NCBI RefSeq assembly: GCF_022865125.1
Contig: NZ_CP094828.1
Location: 372,001 to 436,000 of the forward strand
DNA: 64,000 bases
Direction of reading: 5' to 3'
Origin: Acuticoccus sp. I52.16.1
GTDB lineage: Bacteria > Pseudomonadota > Alphaproteobacteria > Rhizobiales > Amorphaceae
A program made the position numbers and the translations under genes. Below the pieces are notes generated by a model. The model saw only the letters and a list, made by a program, of their open reading frames with translations. It was not told the DNA's origin and ran no database searches. This document shows positions 41,563 through 50,100 of the stretch, in pieces (within the stretch, counting starts at the first letter, position 1; each line of letters opens with the position of its first letter).

Positions 41563-42474
41563 ATGTCACGGTTGAGGCGAAGCGTTCCCTCGCTCGGCGC
41601 CCTCGCGGCGTTCGAGGCCGCGGCGCGCTTGGGCGGGTTCACGAAAGCGGCCGGCGAGCTGGGGGTCACACAGGCGGCGATCTCCCGCCAGATCCGCGCG
41701 CTCGAGACGGATCTGGGAAAGCCGTTGTTCGTGCGCGGCAACCGGCAGGTGGAGCTGACCGCGTCCGGCCGGGTGCTGGCCGAGGCCGTCTCCGAATCGT
41801 TCACCCGCATGGCCGCCGCCATCGACGAGGTGCGCGAGGGGCGCGACGTCACGACGCTGACGGTGTCGACCTCCCTCGCCTTTTCGCACTTCTGGCTCCT
41901 GCCCCGCCTTCCCTCGTTCCGCGTCGCGCATCCGGACGTGAAGCTCTCGGTGCTCTCCTCGGATTTCGCGGTGGACCTGCGTCTGGGCGAGGCGGACGTC
42001 GCCATCCGCTACGGCACGCCCCCCTTCCGCGACGGCTACAGTGTCGCCTCGCTGTCGGAGATGGCCTACCCCGTCGCCAGTCCGTCCCTGGTGGAGCGGC
42101 TGCCGACGCCGGTCGGCAAGGAGGCGCTGACCACCCTGCCCCTGATCGAGGCCGAGCCGCGCGAGCGGCAGTGGCTGAGCTGGCCCAAGTGGTTCGCCCT
42201 CGCCGGGATCGACGCCACGCCGCGCCGCGGGGTGATGACGTTCAACCACTATTCCGACGCCGTGTACGCCGCGATCACCGGCGAGGGGGTGATCGTCGGC
42301 TGGCACCAACTCCTCGAGCGGCCGCTGGCGGACGGGCGGCTGGCGCGGGTCGGCACCACCTCGGTCAAGCCCGAGGAAGGGCACCATGTCGTCGTCGCCA
42401 GCGACAAGCTGGACCTTCCCACCGTCGGCGCCTTCGTCGACTGGATCACCGAGGGCTTCGCCAGTTGCAGCTAG
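41563..42474 (+). CDS. LysR-family regulator (GcvA-like)
   Basis: 303 residues from the ATG at 41563; an ATG at 41539 would add eight residues (MGLDGVGA) but the first helix (SVPSLGALAAFEAAARLGGF) sits at the family's usual distance from the second. The helix-turn-helix TKAAGELGVTQAAISRQIRALETDLGKPLFVR is of the GcvA/AmpR kind. A LysR substrate-binding domain follows (DLRLGEADVAIRYG; GVIVGWHQLL). GcvA-type regulators control glycine cleavage and related genes. Its position, divergent to gbcA and convergent with the AraC gene, points to control of betaine use. Confidence 0.87.
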   Translation: MSRLRRSVPSLGALAAFEAAARLGGFTKAAGELGVTQAAISRQIRALETDLGKPLFVRGNRQVELTASGRVLAEAVSESFTRMAAAIDEVREGRDVTTLTVSTSLAFSHFWLLPRLPSFRVAHPDVKLSVLSSDFAVDLRLGEADVAIRYGTPPFRDGYSVASLSEMAYPVASPSLVERLPTPVGKEALTTLPLIEAEPRERQWLSWPKWFALAGIDATPRRGVMTFNHYSDAVYAAITGEGVIVGWHQLLERPLADGRLARVGTTSVKPEEGHHVVVASDKLDLPTVGAFVDWITEGFASCS

Positions 42475-42475
42475 G

Positions 42476-43456
42476 CTAGCTCGCGACGCCGGCGACCGCC
42501 TGGCGGCGCCACGCCTCCGGCGTCGTCGCCTCCTCGGCGCGGAAGACGCGGATCAGGTGGGAGGCGTCGCAAAAGCCCGTCTCGGCGGCGATCGCAGTGA
42601 TCGAACGATCGGTCGAGGCGAGCAGCGCCTTGGCCTGGCCGAGGCGCACCTTGCGGGCCGCCTCATGCGGCGTGAGGCCGAGCGTCGCCTGAAAATGCCG
42701 CTCCAGCCGGCGGCGTGACACGCCCAGCCGGTCGGCCAGGACCGTGACCGGGATCGGCGCGGCCATCGTCTCGCGCATCAGCCCCAGCGCCCGGCGGACG
42801 AGCTGATCGCTGGTCTTGAGATCCACCGTCGCCGAGGGCTGGGCGCGGTCGGCCGGCAGAGCCTCGTCGATGATCATGATCGACAGGCTCTTGCGCGCCG
42901 CCGCCCGTCCGACGTGCATATCCACCAGATAGGCGGCGAGGTGCGCGGCCGAGACCCCGCCCGAGCACGTCAACCGGTCGCGGTCGACCACGAATATGCG
43001 GTCCGCGACCGGCTCCAGCCCGTCGAACCGGTCGAGGAAATCGTCGCGGTGGAACCAGGAGACGCAGCAGCGGTAACCCTGCATCAGCCCCGCCGCATGC
43101 AGGACGAAGGCGCCGGTGCACACCCCGACCAGCGGCACCCCCGCCCCCGCCGCCTCGCGCAGGAAGGCGATGGCGGCGGCGTCGAGGCCGTCCATCTCGT
43201 CGATCAGGCCGCCGACGACGACGATGTAGTCGAACCGTGCCGGGTCGCCGAGGCGGGCGTCCGGCTGCACGGCGAGGCCGCAGGAGGAGCGCACCGGCTC
43301 CATCGTGGCCGACAGGATCGACCAGCGGCACAGGATCGGGCGCGAGCGATCCCCCTCGTCGGCCGCCAGGCGCAGGACGTCGACGAAGTTGGCGAAGGCG
43401 CACAGCGTGAAACGGCGTGTCAGCAGGAAGCCGACGGAAAGGCGGGGCGCGGTCAT
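42476..43456 (-). CDS. GATase-1/AraC-type regulator, GbdR-like
   Basis: 326 residues from the ATG at 43456. The N-terminal DJ-1/PfpI (GATase1) domain (SVGFLLTRRFTLCAFANFVDVLRLA; GVCTGAFVLHAAGLM with the nucleophile-like cysteine) is joined to a C-terminal AraC domain (VTVLADRLGVSRRRLERHFQATLGLTPHEAARKVRLGQAKALL). This is the GbdR architecture, a family that senses glycine betaine or dimethylglycine and activates gbc, dgc and sox genes. It is divergent from soxB and lies between the two halves of the betaine pathway, so it is the first candidate activator. Its stop is one base from the convergent LysR gene. Confidence 0.87.
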   Translation of the reverse strand: MTAPRLSVGFLLTRRFTLCAFANFVDVLRLAADEGDRSRPILCRWSILSATMEPVRSSCGLAVQPDARLGDPARFDYIVVVGGLIDEMDGLDAAAIAFLREAAGAGVPLVGVCTGAFVLHAAGLMQGYRCCVSWFHRDDFLDRFDGLEPVADRIFVVDRDRLTCSGGVSAAHLAAYLVDMHVGRAAARKSLSIMIIDEALPADRAQPSATVDLKTSDQLVRRALGLMRETMAAPIPVTVLADRLGVSRRRLERHFQATLGLTPHEAARKVRLGQAKALLASTDRSITAIAAETGFCDASHLIRVFRAEEATTPEAWRRQAVAGVAS

Positions 43457-43644
43457 CGGACGAGCCTCTCTCGGACGCCTTGCGGCGGGGTGGAGCGGGG
43501 CGGCCGGGCGCAGCGGCCAGACGGCGGCGTGGCGATCGTCCGCGTGTCGCAATTCGACCACGCCGGCGACGCGTATATTCTGTACCGCCACGCCGTCTCG
43601 GCGCAATGGTCCCACGTTCCGCGATCCGGTCGACGAGGGCCGCC

Positions 43645-44898
43645 ATGACGCATTTCTCCGCCATCGAACTCCTGAAGAGCGCCTTCACCGGCGACCGGCA
43701 CTGGACCAGACAGTGGCCCGAAGCCGAGCCCAAGGCCGAGTACGACGTCGTCATCGTCGGCGCCGGCGGCCATGGCCTGGGCGCGGCGCACTATCTCGCC
43801 AAGGAGCACGGCATCACCAACGTCGCCGTGATCGACAAAGGCTGGCTCGGCGGCGGCAACACCGGCCGCAACACGACCATCATCCGCTCCAACTACCTCT
43901 ACGACGAGAGCGCCCGGCTCTACGACCACGCCGTGGACCTGTGGGAGGGGCTGTCGCAGGACCTCAACTACAACGTCATGTTCTCGCGGCGCGGCGTGAT
44001 GATGCTCGCCCACAACGTCCACGACGTGCAGTCCTTCAAGCGCCACATCCATTCGAACCGCCTCAACGGGGTCGACAATCGCTGGATTTCGGCCAGGGAG
44101 GCGAAGGAGATCTGCCCGCCGCTGAACATCCGGCCGGACGCGCGCTACCCGGTGCTGGGCGCCGCGTGGCAGGCCCGCGCCGGCACCGCACGACATGACG
44201 CGGTCGCCTGGGGCTACGCCCGCTCGGCCGCCTCGCGCGGGGTCGACATCATCCAGAACTGCCCCGTCACCGCGATCCGCCGCGGGCCGGACGGTGCGGT
44301 GACGGGCGTCGAGACGGTGAAGGGCTTCATCAAGGCCAAGAAGGTCGCGGTATCGGCCGCCGGGCACACTTCGGTCCTGATGGACACCGCCGGCGTGCGC
44401 ATGCCGCTGGAATCGTTCCCGCTGCAGGCCCTCGTCTCGGAGCCGGTGAAGCCGGTCTTCCCGTGCGTCGTCATGTCCAACACGGTCCACGCCTACATCT
44501 CCCAGTCGGACAAGGGCGAATTGGTGATCGGTTCGGGCACCGACCAGTACACCTCCTACTCGCAGCGCGGCGGCATGGCGCTGATCGAGCACACGCTGGC
44601 CGCGATCGTCGAGATGTTCCCGCAGTTCTCGCGCATGCGGATGCTGCGCCTGTGGGGCGGCATCGTCGACGTGACGCCGGACCGCTCGGCGATCCTCGGC
44701 AAGACGCCGGTGCCGGGCCTGTTCGTGAATTGCGGGTGGGGCACCGGCGGCTTCAAGGCGACGCCGGGCGCGGCGCATGTGCTCGCCCACACCGTCGCCA
44801 CCGGCGAGCCGCATCCGATCAACGCCCCCTTCACCCTGGAACGCTTCACCACCGGCCGCCTCATCGACGAGGCCGCCGCCGCAGCCGTCGCGCACTGA
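43645..44898 (+). CDS. soxB: Sarcosine oxidase beta subunit
   Basis: 417 residues from the ATG at 43645. DAO fold with the dinucleotide motif VVIVGAGGHGLGAAHYLA (about 35-52), GWLGGGNTGRNTTIIRSNYLYDES, and a C-terminal VNCGWGTGGFKATPGAAHVLA. The ARHDAVAWGYAR stretch has the histidine that carries covalent FMN in heterotetrameric sarcosine oxidases. It oxidises sarcosine to glycine together with SoxA, SoxD and SoxG, using tetrahydrofolate. First gene of soxBDAG; the 188 bases upstream contain an A/T-rich TATATTCTGTA and the direct repeat CCACGCCG, probably the regulated promoter. Confidence 0.95.
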   Translation: MTHFSAIELLKSAFTGDRHWTRQWPEAEPKAEYDVVIVGAGGHGLGAAHYLAKEHGITNVAVIDKGWLGGGNTGRNTTIIRSNYLYDESARLYDHAVDLWEGLSQDLNYNVMFSRRGVMMLAHNVHDVQSFKRHIHSNRLNGVDNRWISAREAKEICPPLNIRPDARYPVLGAAWQARAGTARHDAVAWGYARSAASRGVDIIQNCPVTAIRRGPDGAVTGVETVKGFIKAKKVAVSAAGHTSVLMDTAGVRMPLESFPLQALVSEPVKPVFPCVVMSNTVHAYISQSDKGELVIGSGTDQYTSYSQRGGMALIEHTLAAIVEMFPQFSRMRMLRLWGGIVDVTPDRSAILGKTPVPGLFVNCGWGTGGFKATPGAAHVLAHTVATGEPHPINAPFTLERFTTGRLIDEAAAAAVAH

Positions 44899-44910
44899 AG
44901 GCGCCGCACG

Positions 44911-45201
44911 ATGATCCTGATCCACTGCCCCTACTGCGACGAGACCCTCCCCGAGGCGGAGTTCGCCTATGCCGGTGAGGCGCACATAGCGCGCCCGGAT
45001 CCGTCCGTGTCGGACGAAGCCTGGCGTGATTTCCTCTATATCCGTGCCAATCCGAAGGGGCCGCACGCCGAGCGCTGGCGCCACGCCCACGGTTGCGCGC
45101 GCTACTTCAACGCCATTCGCGACACCGTGACCGACCGCGTGCTGGCGACCTACAAGGCCGGCGAGCCTCGCCCGGCGCTCGGCACGGAGGACGGGCGATG
45201 A
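44911..45201 (+). CDS. soxD: Sarcosine oxidase delta subunit
   Basis: 96 residues, the normal size. The zinc ligands of the known enzyme appear: C6 and C9 in HCPYCDE, H58 and C62 in HAHGCARYF, and the conserved R-x-N-x-x-G-x-x-x-E-x-W block (IRANPKGPHAERW). The last 4 bases overlap the start of soxA (ATGA), and it begins 12 bases after soxB. Confidence 0.95.
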   Translation: MILIHCPYCDETLPEAEFAYAGEAHIARPDPSVSDEAWRDFLYIRANPKGPHAERWRHAHGCARYFNAIRDTVTDRVLATYKAGEPRPALGTEDGR

Positions 45202-48200
45202 GCGACGCCGCGCTGGGCACGACCCCCTTCTCCGCCGCCACCTACGATCACGTCGCCCCCGCGCCCTTCCGCATCCCCGGCAAGGGCCGCGTCGACGACG
45301 TGACCGCCGTGCGCTTCACGTTCGACGGGCGCGAGATCGTCGCCGCCGAGGGTGACACCGTCGCCTCGGCGCTGCTGGCGCACGGGATCCACCTCGTCGG
45401 CCGCTCGTTCAAGTATCATCGCCCGCGCGGCGTGGTGACGGCGGGATCGGAGGAGCCGAACGCGCTGATCAACGTGGTTCGCGGGCCCGGCCGAGCGGAG
45501 CCCAACACGCGCGCCACCATGCAGGAGGCGGTCGCCGGACTGAAGGTCGAGAGCCAGAACCGCTGGCCTTCCCTCGCCTTCGACGTCGGCGCCGTCAACG
45601 ACCGGCTGTCCCGCCTGCTGGGCGCGGGCTTCTACTACAAGACGTTCAAGTGGCCGCGTGCCTTCTGGGACGGCCTCTACGAGCCGGTGATCCGCGCCGC
45701 CGCCGGCCTCGGCCGCGCGCCGACCGAGCCCGATCCGGACCACTACGCCGCCCGCTACGCCCATTGCGAGGTGCTGGTGGTCGGCGCCGGCCCCGCCGGT
45801 CTGGCGGCCGCGCGAGAAGCGGCCAAGGCGGGCGGACGCGTGATCCTCGTCGACGAAGGGAGCGAGCCGGGCGGCAGCCTGCTGACGACGCCCGGCGCCG
45901 AGGTGGACGGCCGCGCCGCCTGGGCCTTCCTGGCGGCGACGCTCGCCGAGCTGGCCGAGGCAGGCGTGACGATCCTCACCCGCACCACGGCGATCGCCTA
46001 CGACCACGAGAACATGGTCGGCCTGGTGCAACGCGTGAGCGACCATCTCGCCGTGCCGCCCGAAGGCGCCCCGCGCGAGCGGCTGTGGCGCGTCCGCGCC
46101 GGACACGTCGTGCTCGCCCAGGGCGCCGTCGAAAAGCCGCTGGTATTCGACGGAAACGACCGTCCGGGCGTCATGCTCGCGGGCGCGGCGCAGACCTACC
46201 TCAACCGCTACGGCGTCGCCGTCGGCCGGCGCGTCGCGGTCGTCACCTCGCACGACAGCGCCTGGTACGCCGCGTTCGACCTCGCCGACGCGGGCGTCCC
46301 CGTCGCCTGGATCGCCGACACTCGCAGCACGCTGCCGCGCGAGCTGCGCGACGGCGCCGCCGGCCGCGGCATCGACGTCACCGGCGGCGCGGTCCCCGTC
46401 GCCACGCATGGCGAAAAGCGCGTGAAAGGCGTCTGGCTCGCGGAGCGACGCGGCGCCGGCGTCGGCGAGGCGTTCTACGTGGCGTGCGACGCGCTCCTCA
46501 TGTCGGGCGGGTGGACGCCGGCGGTGAGCCTCTTCTCCCACACCAAGGGCAAGCTCGCCTGGGACGCCAAGACCGGACGCTTCCTCCCCGATACCACGCT
46601 CGAAGCCTGCCTCGTGGCGGGGGCCGGCAACGGCGCCTGGGGCCTCGCCGAGGCGCTCTCCAGCGGCGCGGCCGCCGGCGCCGAGGCCGTCGGCGCCGAC
46701 ACGCCGGCCGCCTACACCGTGACCCGCGACCACACCGGGACCGGCGCACCGGAGGGCGCGCTCCCCGCCGACCACACAGCGCGCAAAGCCTTCGTCGACT
46801 TCCAGAACGACGTCACCGCCAAGGACATCCGCCTGGCGGTGACGGAGGGGATGTCCTCGATCGAGCACATCAAGCGCTACACCACGACCGGTATGGCGAC
46901 CGACCAGGGCAAGCTGTCCAATATCAACGGCCTGATGATCGCCGCGGAGGCGCTCGGCAAGACGCCGCCCGAAGTGGGCCTCACCACCTTCCGCCCGCCA
47001 TATACGCCGACCACGTTCGGCGCCTTCGCCGGCGCGCGCCGCGGCGCCACCTTCGAGGTGACGCGCAAGACCGCGATCGACCCGTGGGCCGAGGCGAACG
47101 GCGCGGTCTTCGAGCCGGTCGCCCTGTGGCGACGCGCCCGCTACTTCCCGCAAGGCGTCGAGACGATGGACGAGGCGGTGGCGCGCGAGTGCCGCACCAC
47201 GCGCAACGCCGCGGGCATCTTCGACGCGTCGACGCTGGGCAAGATCGAGGTCGTCGGCCCGGACGCGGCCGAGTTCCTGAACCGCATGTACACCAACCCG
47301 ATGCTCAAACTCGGCGTCGGCAAATGCCGCTATGCGTTGCTCCTGGGCGACGACGGCTTCATCCGCGACGACGGCGTCATCGCCCGCATCGCCGAGGACC
47401 GCTTCCACGTCACCACCACCACCGGCGGCGCCCCGCGCGTGCTCGCCATGATGGAAGACTATCGGCAGACCGAGTGGCCGGATCTCAAGGTATGGCTCAC
47501 CTCCACCACCGAGGAGTGGGCCACCATCGCCGTCAACGGCCCGAAGGCGCGCGACATCATCGCCCCGCACGTCGCCGGGCTGGACCTGTCGGCCGAGGCG
47601 TTCCCGCACATGTCGGTCGCGACGTGCACCTTCGCGGGTGTGCCGTGCCGGCTCTGGCGCGTGTCGTTCACCGGCGAGGTGGGGTTCGAGGTGAACGTCG
47701 GGGCGGCCGAAGGGCGGCGCGTGTGGGAGGCGATCGTCGCCACCGGCAAGGCCCACGGGGCCTGCGTCTACGGTACCGAGACGATGCACGTCCTGCGCGC
47801 CGAGAAGGGCTACATCATCGTCGGCCAGGAGACGGACGGTACGGTGACGCCGGTGGACGCCGGGCTCTCCTGGGCGCTCGGACGCAAGAAGGCGGACTTC
47901 GTCGGCATGCGGGCGCTGGCGCGGCCGGACATGGCGAAGGACGACCGCAAGCAGCTCGTCGGCCTTCTTACCGAGGATCCGGCGGTGGTGCTGGAGGAAG
48001 GCGCCCAGCTCGTCGCCGATCCGGCGCAGGCGCTGCCGATGACCATGCTGGGGCACGTCACCTCCTCCTACCGGAGCGCCACGCTCGGCCGCTCCATCGC
48101 GCTGGCGCTGGTGCGCGGCGGCCATGCCCGGACGGGCGAGACGCTCTATGTGCCCATGCCGGACGCCACCCATGCCGTGACCATCACCGGCACCGTGTTC

Positions 48201-48233
48201 TTCGACCCGCAGGGAGCCCGCCTCGATGGCTGA
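45198..48233 (+). CDS. soxA: Sarcosine oxidase alpha subunit
   Basis: 1011 residues from the ATG at 45198. Order of domains: an N-terminal ferredoxin-like 2Fe-2S-binding-fold domain (about 25-125; AVRFTFDGREIVAAEGDTVASALLAHGIH), a dinucleotide-binding oxidoreductase domain (about 190-560; VLVVGAGPAGLAAAREAAKAGGRVILVDE), a SoxA-specific helical part, then a C-terminal glycine-cleavage T-protein domain (about 610-1005; GIFDASTLGKIEVVGPDAAEFLNRMYTN, FTGEVGFEVNV). The T-domain takes up the formaldehyde equivalent as methylene-THF. Overlaps soxG by 8 bases. Confidence 0.95.
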   Translation: MSDAALGTTPFSAATYDHVAPAPFRIPGKGRVDDVTAVRFTFDGREIVAAEGDTVASALLAHGIHLVGRSFKYHRPRGVVTAGSEEPNALINVVRGPGRAEPNTRATMQEAVAGLKVESQNRWPSLAFDVGAVNDRLSRLLGAGFYYKTFKWPRAFWDGLYEPVIRAAAGLGRAPTEPDPDHYAARYAHCEVLVVGAGPAGLAAAREAAKAGGRVILVDEGSEPGGSLLTTPGAEVDGRAAWAFLAATLAELAEAGVTILTRTTAIAYDHENMVGLVQRVSDHLAVPPEGAPRERLWRVRAGHVVLAQGAVEKPLVFDGNDRPGVMLAGAAQTYLNRYGVAVGRRVAVVTSHDSAWYAAFDLADAGVPVAWIADTRSTLPRELRDGAAGRGIDVTGGAVPVATHGEKRVKGVWLAERRGAGVGEAFYVACDALLMSGGWTPAVSLFSHTKGKLAWDAKTGRFLPDTTLEACLVAGAGNGAWGLAEALSSGAAAGAEAVGADTPAAYTVTRDHTGTGAPEGALPADHTARKAFVDFQNDVTAKDIRLAVTEGMSSIEHIKRYTTTGMATDQGKLSNINGLMIAAEALGKTPPEVGLTTFRPPYTPTTFGAFAGARRGATFEVTRKTAIDPWAEANGAVFEPVALWRRARYFPQGVETMDEAVARECRTTRNAAGIFDASTLGKIEVVGPDAAEFLNRMYTNPMLKLGVGKCRYALLLGDDGFIRDDGVIARIAEDRFHVTTTTGGAPRVLAMMEDYRQTEWPDLKVWLTSTTEEWATIAVNGPKARDIIAPHVAGLDLSAEAFPHMSVATCTFAGVPCRLWRVSFTGEVGFEVNVGAAEGRRVWEAIVATGKAHGACVYGTETMHVLRAEKGYIIVGQETDGTVTPVDAGLSWALGRKKADFVGMRALARPDMAKDDRKQLVGLLTEDPAVVLEEGAQLVADPAQALPMTMLGHVTSSYRSATLGRSIALALVRGGHARTGETLYVPMPDATHAVTITGTVFFDPQGARLDG

Positions 48234-48729
48234 GATGGAGATCGTGCGCAGGCTCGCCCCGCTGGGCCGCTTCAGCCTGCGCCTCGACGAGGCGGATCGC
48301 GAGGCGGCCGCTGCCGCGATCGCGGTGCCGCTGGGCGGGCGCATCGGTACCATCGCCGAGGCCGGTGCGCGGCGATCGCTGCGCCTGGCGCCGGACGAGT
48401 GGTTCCTCGCCGTGCCGCTGCAGGACGTCACCTCCGTCGCCGACGCGTGGGCGGGCGCCGGCATCGTCGGCAGCCTGGTGGAGATCACCAACCGCGAAGT
48501 ATCGTTCGCGATCGCCGAGCCGGTGGCGGAAGACGTCTTGGCGCACGGCTGTCCGCGCGACCTGTCGGCGATGGCGCCCGGCCGCGGCGCGCGGACGGTC
48601 TTCGACGGCGTCGACGTGGTGCTGTGGCGCTTCGAGGACCGGTTCGAGATGGACCTTTGGCCCTCGTTCGCCCCCTTCGTCGAGGCGCTGCTGCGCGCGG
48701 CCACCCGCGAGATGGCCGCCGCAGGCTGA
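48226..48729 (+). CDS. soxG: Sarcosine oxidase gamma subunit
   Basis: 167 residues, SoxG family (GCV_T-like fold, no FAD). The recognisable parts are LAPLGRFSLRL near the N-terminus, RSLRLAPDEWFLAVP and EITNREVSFAIAEPVAEDVLAHGCPRDLS, then FEMDLWPSFAPFVEALL at the end. It is the last gene of soxBDAG and overlaps soxA by 8 bases; 142 bases without a gene follow. Confidence 0.92.
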   Translation: MAEMEIVRRLAPLGRFSLRLDEADREAAAAAIAVPLGGRIGTIAEAGARRSLRLAPDEWFLAVPLQDVTSVADAWAGAGIVGSLVEITNREVSFAIAEPVAEDVLAHGCPRDLSAMAPGRGARTVFDGVDVVLWRFEDRFEMDLWPSFAPFVEALLRAATREMAAAG

Positions 48730-48774
48730 CCGGCCGGGAAAATTGTGCACGATCCGGTAACCGAGCGTTGACCC

Positions 48775-48784
48775 TAAACGTTTA
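48775..48784. promoter_or_regulatory. A/T-rich palindrome upstream of the extensin-like gene
   Basis: TAAACGTTTA is a perfect 10-base palindrome in an A/T-rich patch, about 90 bases before the extensin-like ATG and directly after a TTGACC that could be a -35 element. It is short, and the promoter call is weak. Confidence 0.25.
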
Positions 48785-48871
48785 AGTATCCATGCGGTAA
48801 ATCGAGTGCGCACCTCGCGCATGACCTCGTCGCCCACGGGCGCAAGGTCCACGCCGGGCGCGGAGATCGGC

Positions 48872-50023
48872 ATGGGTAGACGGGTACTGATCGGGTGTCT
48901 GGCGCTGCTGGCGGTGGCGTGGCCGGCGTTTGCGCAGGTGCCGCGCCCCAAGCCGGTGCTGCACGCCGCCGCCGCGCCGTCCCCGCCGCCTGCCCCGGCG
49001 AGCCCGCCCTCCGCCCCGGAGAGCCCGGCGCCTGCCTCGGCGAGCCCGGAGACGGCGCACGCCCCGCAAAGCGCCGCTGCGGCCGCGTTGCCCGGCGCGG
49101 CCATCCCCGCGCCGCCGCCCGCGACCGGGCCGCTGGCGTTCGCCCCCACCAGCGTCAACGAGCGCGTGGCCGGCGCCTTCGCCGTCCCCATGCCGGAGCT
49201 GAAGCCCGACGTGAGCCCCGATGGGCCCCCCGGCGCCGCGGCCCCGCCGCTCCCCCCCCTCGCCGGCACGAAGGCACCGAGGCCCGCCGACGAGGCGCCC
49301 GCCGTCAAGAAGGCGGACGAGGCGAAGCCGGCGACCGCCGACACGGCGACCGCGGACCCGGTAGAGACCGAGACGCCCCGCCCGAAACCGAAGATCACCC
49401 GCGTCGCCGCCCGTGCGCCACAGCGCGAGCGGACGCCGACCAACTCCAGCGTCCACACCAGCATCCGCGCCGCGCAGCTCGACCCCGGCGAGGGGGCGGC
49501 GTGCGAGGCCGCCCTGTCCAAGCGCGCGACCTATACGCTCAAGACGGCGGTTCGCGACAACAGCTGCGGTGCGCCGCGGCCGCTCGCCGTCTCGGCGGTC
49601 GAGGGGGTGCAACTGTCGGGAAGCACCACGTTGCGCTGCCCCGTCGCCACCGCCCTCGCCGACTGGACGAAGGACGTCGTTCACCCGGCCGCGAAGAAGC
49701 ACTTCAAGCAGGATATCGCCGCCTACCTCCTCGGCCCGACCTACGCCTGTCGGCGGCGGCGCAACGGCTCGCGCACCACGCGCCTCTCCGAGCACGCCTT
49801 CGCCAACGCGGTCGATATCGCAGGATTCCGGTTGAAGGACGGGACGGTGGTCATGGTCGAGCCCCACCACGGCGGCGCCGCGAAGGCGTTCCAGGCGGAG
49901 GTGCGCCAGGGGGCGTGCGGAACCTTCAAGACCGTGCTCGGACCGCGCACCACACCGCTCCACGACGACCACCTGCACCTCGATTCCGCCCCGCGCGGCA
50001 ACGGCTCGACCTACTGCAAGTAG
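48872..50023 (+). CDS. Secreted extensin-like C-terminal domain protein
   Basis: 383 residues from the ATG at 48872 (GGAGATCGGC before it), which starts a signal peptide (RRVLIGCLALLAVAWPAFA|QV). Residues about 25-200 are a Pro/Ala-rich low-complexity stretch. The C-terminal part (about 205-383) is the extensin-like C-terminal domain: GEGAACEAAL, SCGAPRPLAVSAVEGVQLSG, LRCPVATALADW, TRLSEHAFANAVDIAGFRL and HDDHLHLDSAPRGNG, with two conserved histidines and an aspartate like zinc peptidases of the VanY/LAS group. It may act on peptidoglycan in the periplasm. Confidence 0.82.
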   Translation: MGRRVLIGCLALLAVAWPAFAQVPRPKPVLHAAAAPSPPPAPASPPSAPESPAPASASPETAHAPQSAAAAALPGAAIPAPPPATGPLAFAPTSVNERVAGAFAVPMPELKPDVSPDGPPGAAAPPLPPLAGTKAPRPADEAPAVKKADEAKPATADTATADPVETETPRPKPKITRVAARAPQRERTPTNSSVHTSIRAAQLDPGEGAACEAALSKRATYTLKTAVRDNSCGAPRPLAVSAVEGVQLSGSTTLRCPVATALADWTKDVVHPAAKKHFKQDIAAYLLGPTYACRRRRNGSRTTRLSEHAFANAVDIAGFRLKDGTVVMVEPHHGGAAKAFQAEVRQGACGTFKTVLGPRTTPLHDDHLHLDSAPRGNGSTYCK

Positions 50024-50100
50024 CCGCCGCCGATCGTGACTTGCCGGCGGTGGGATCGGGGCATAGGTCTCCAGGCGCATCGCTTCGCGAGGACCCCACG

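Noticed and set aside
45150-48704. Very long open frame antisense to soxA and soxG
   Set aside because: A shadow of the high-GC codon use of the sox genes; the product has no recognisable domain while the plus strand encodes all sarcosine oxidase motifs.
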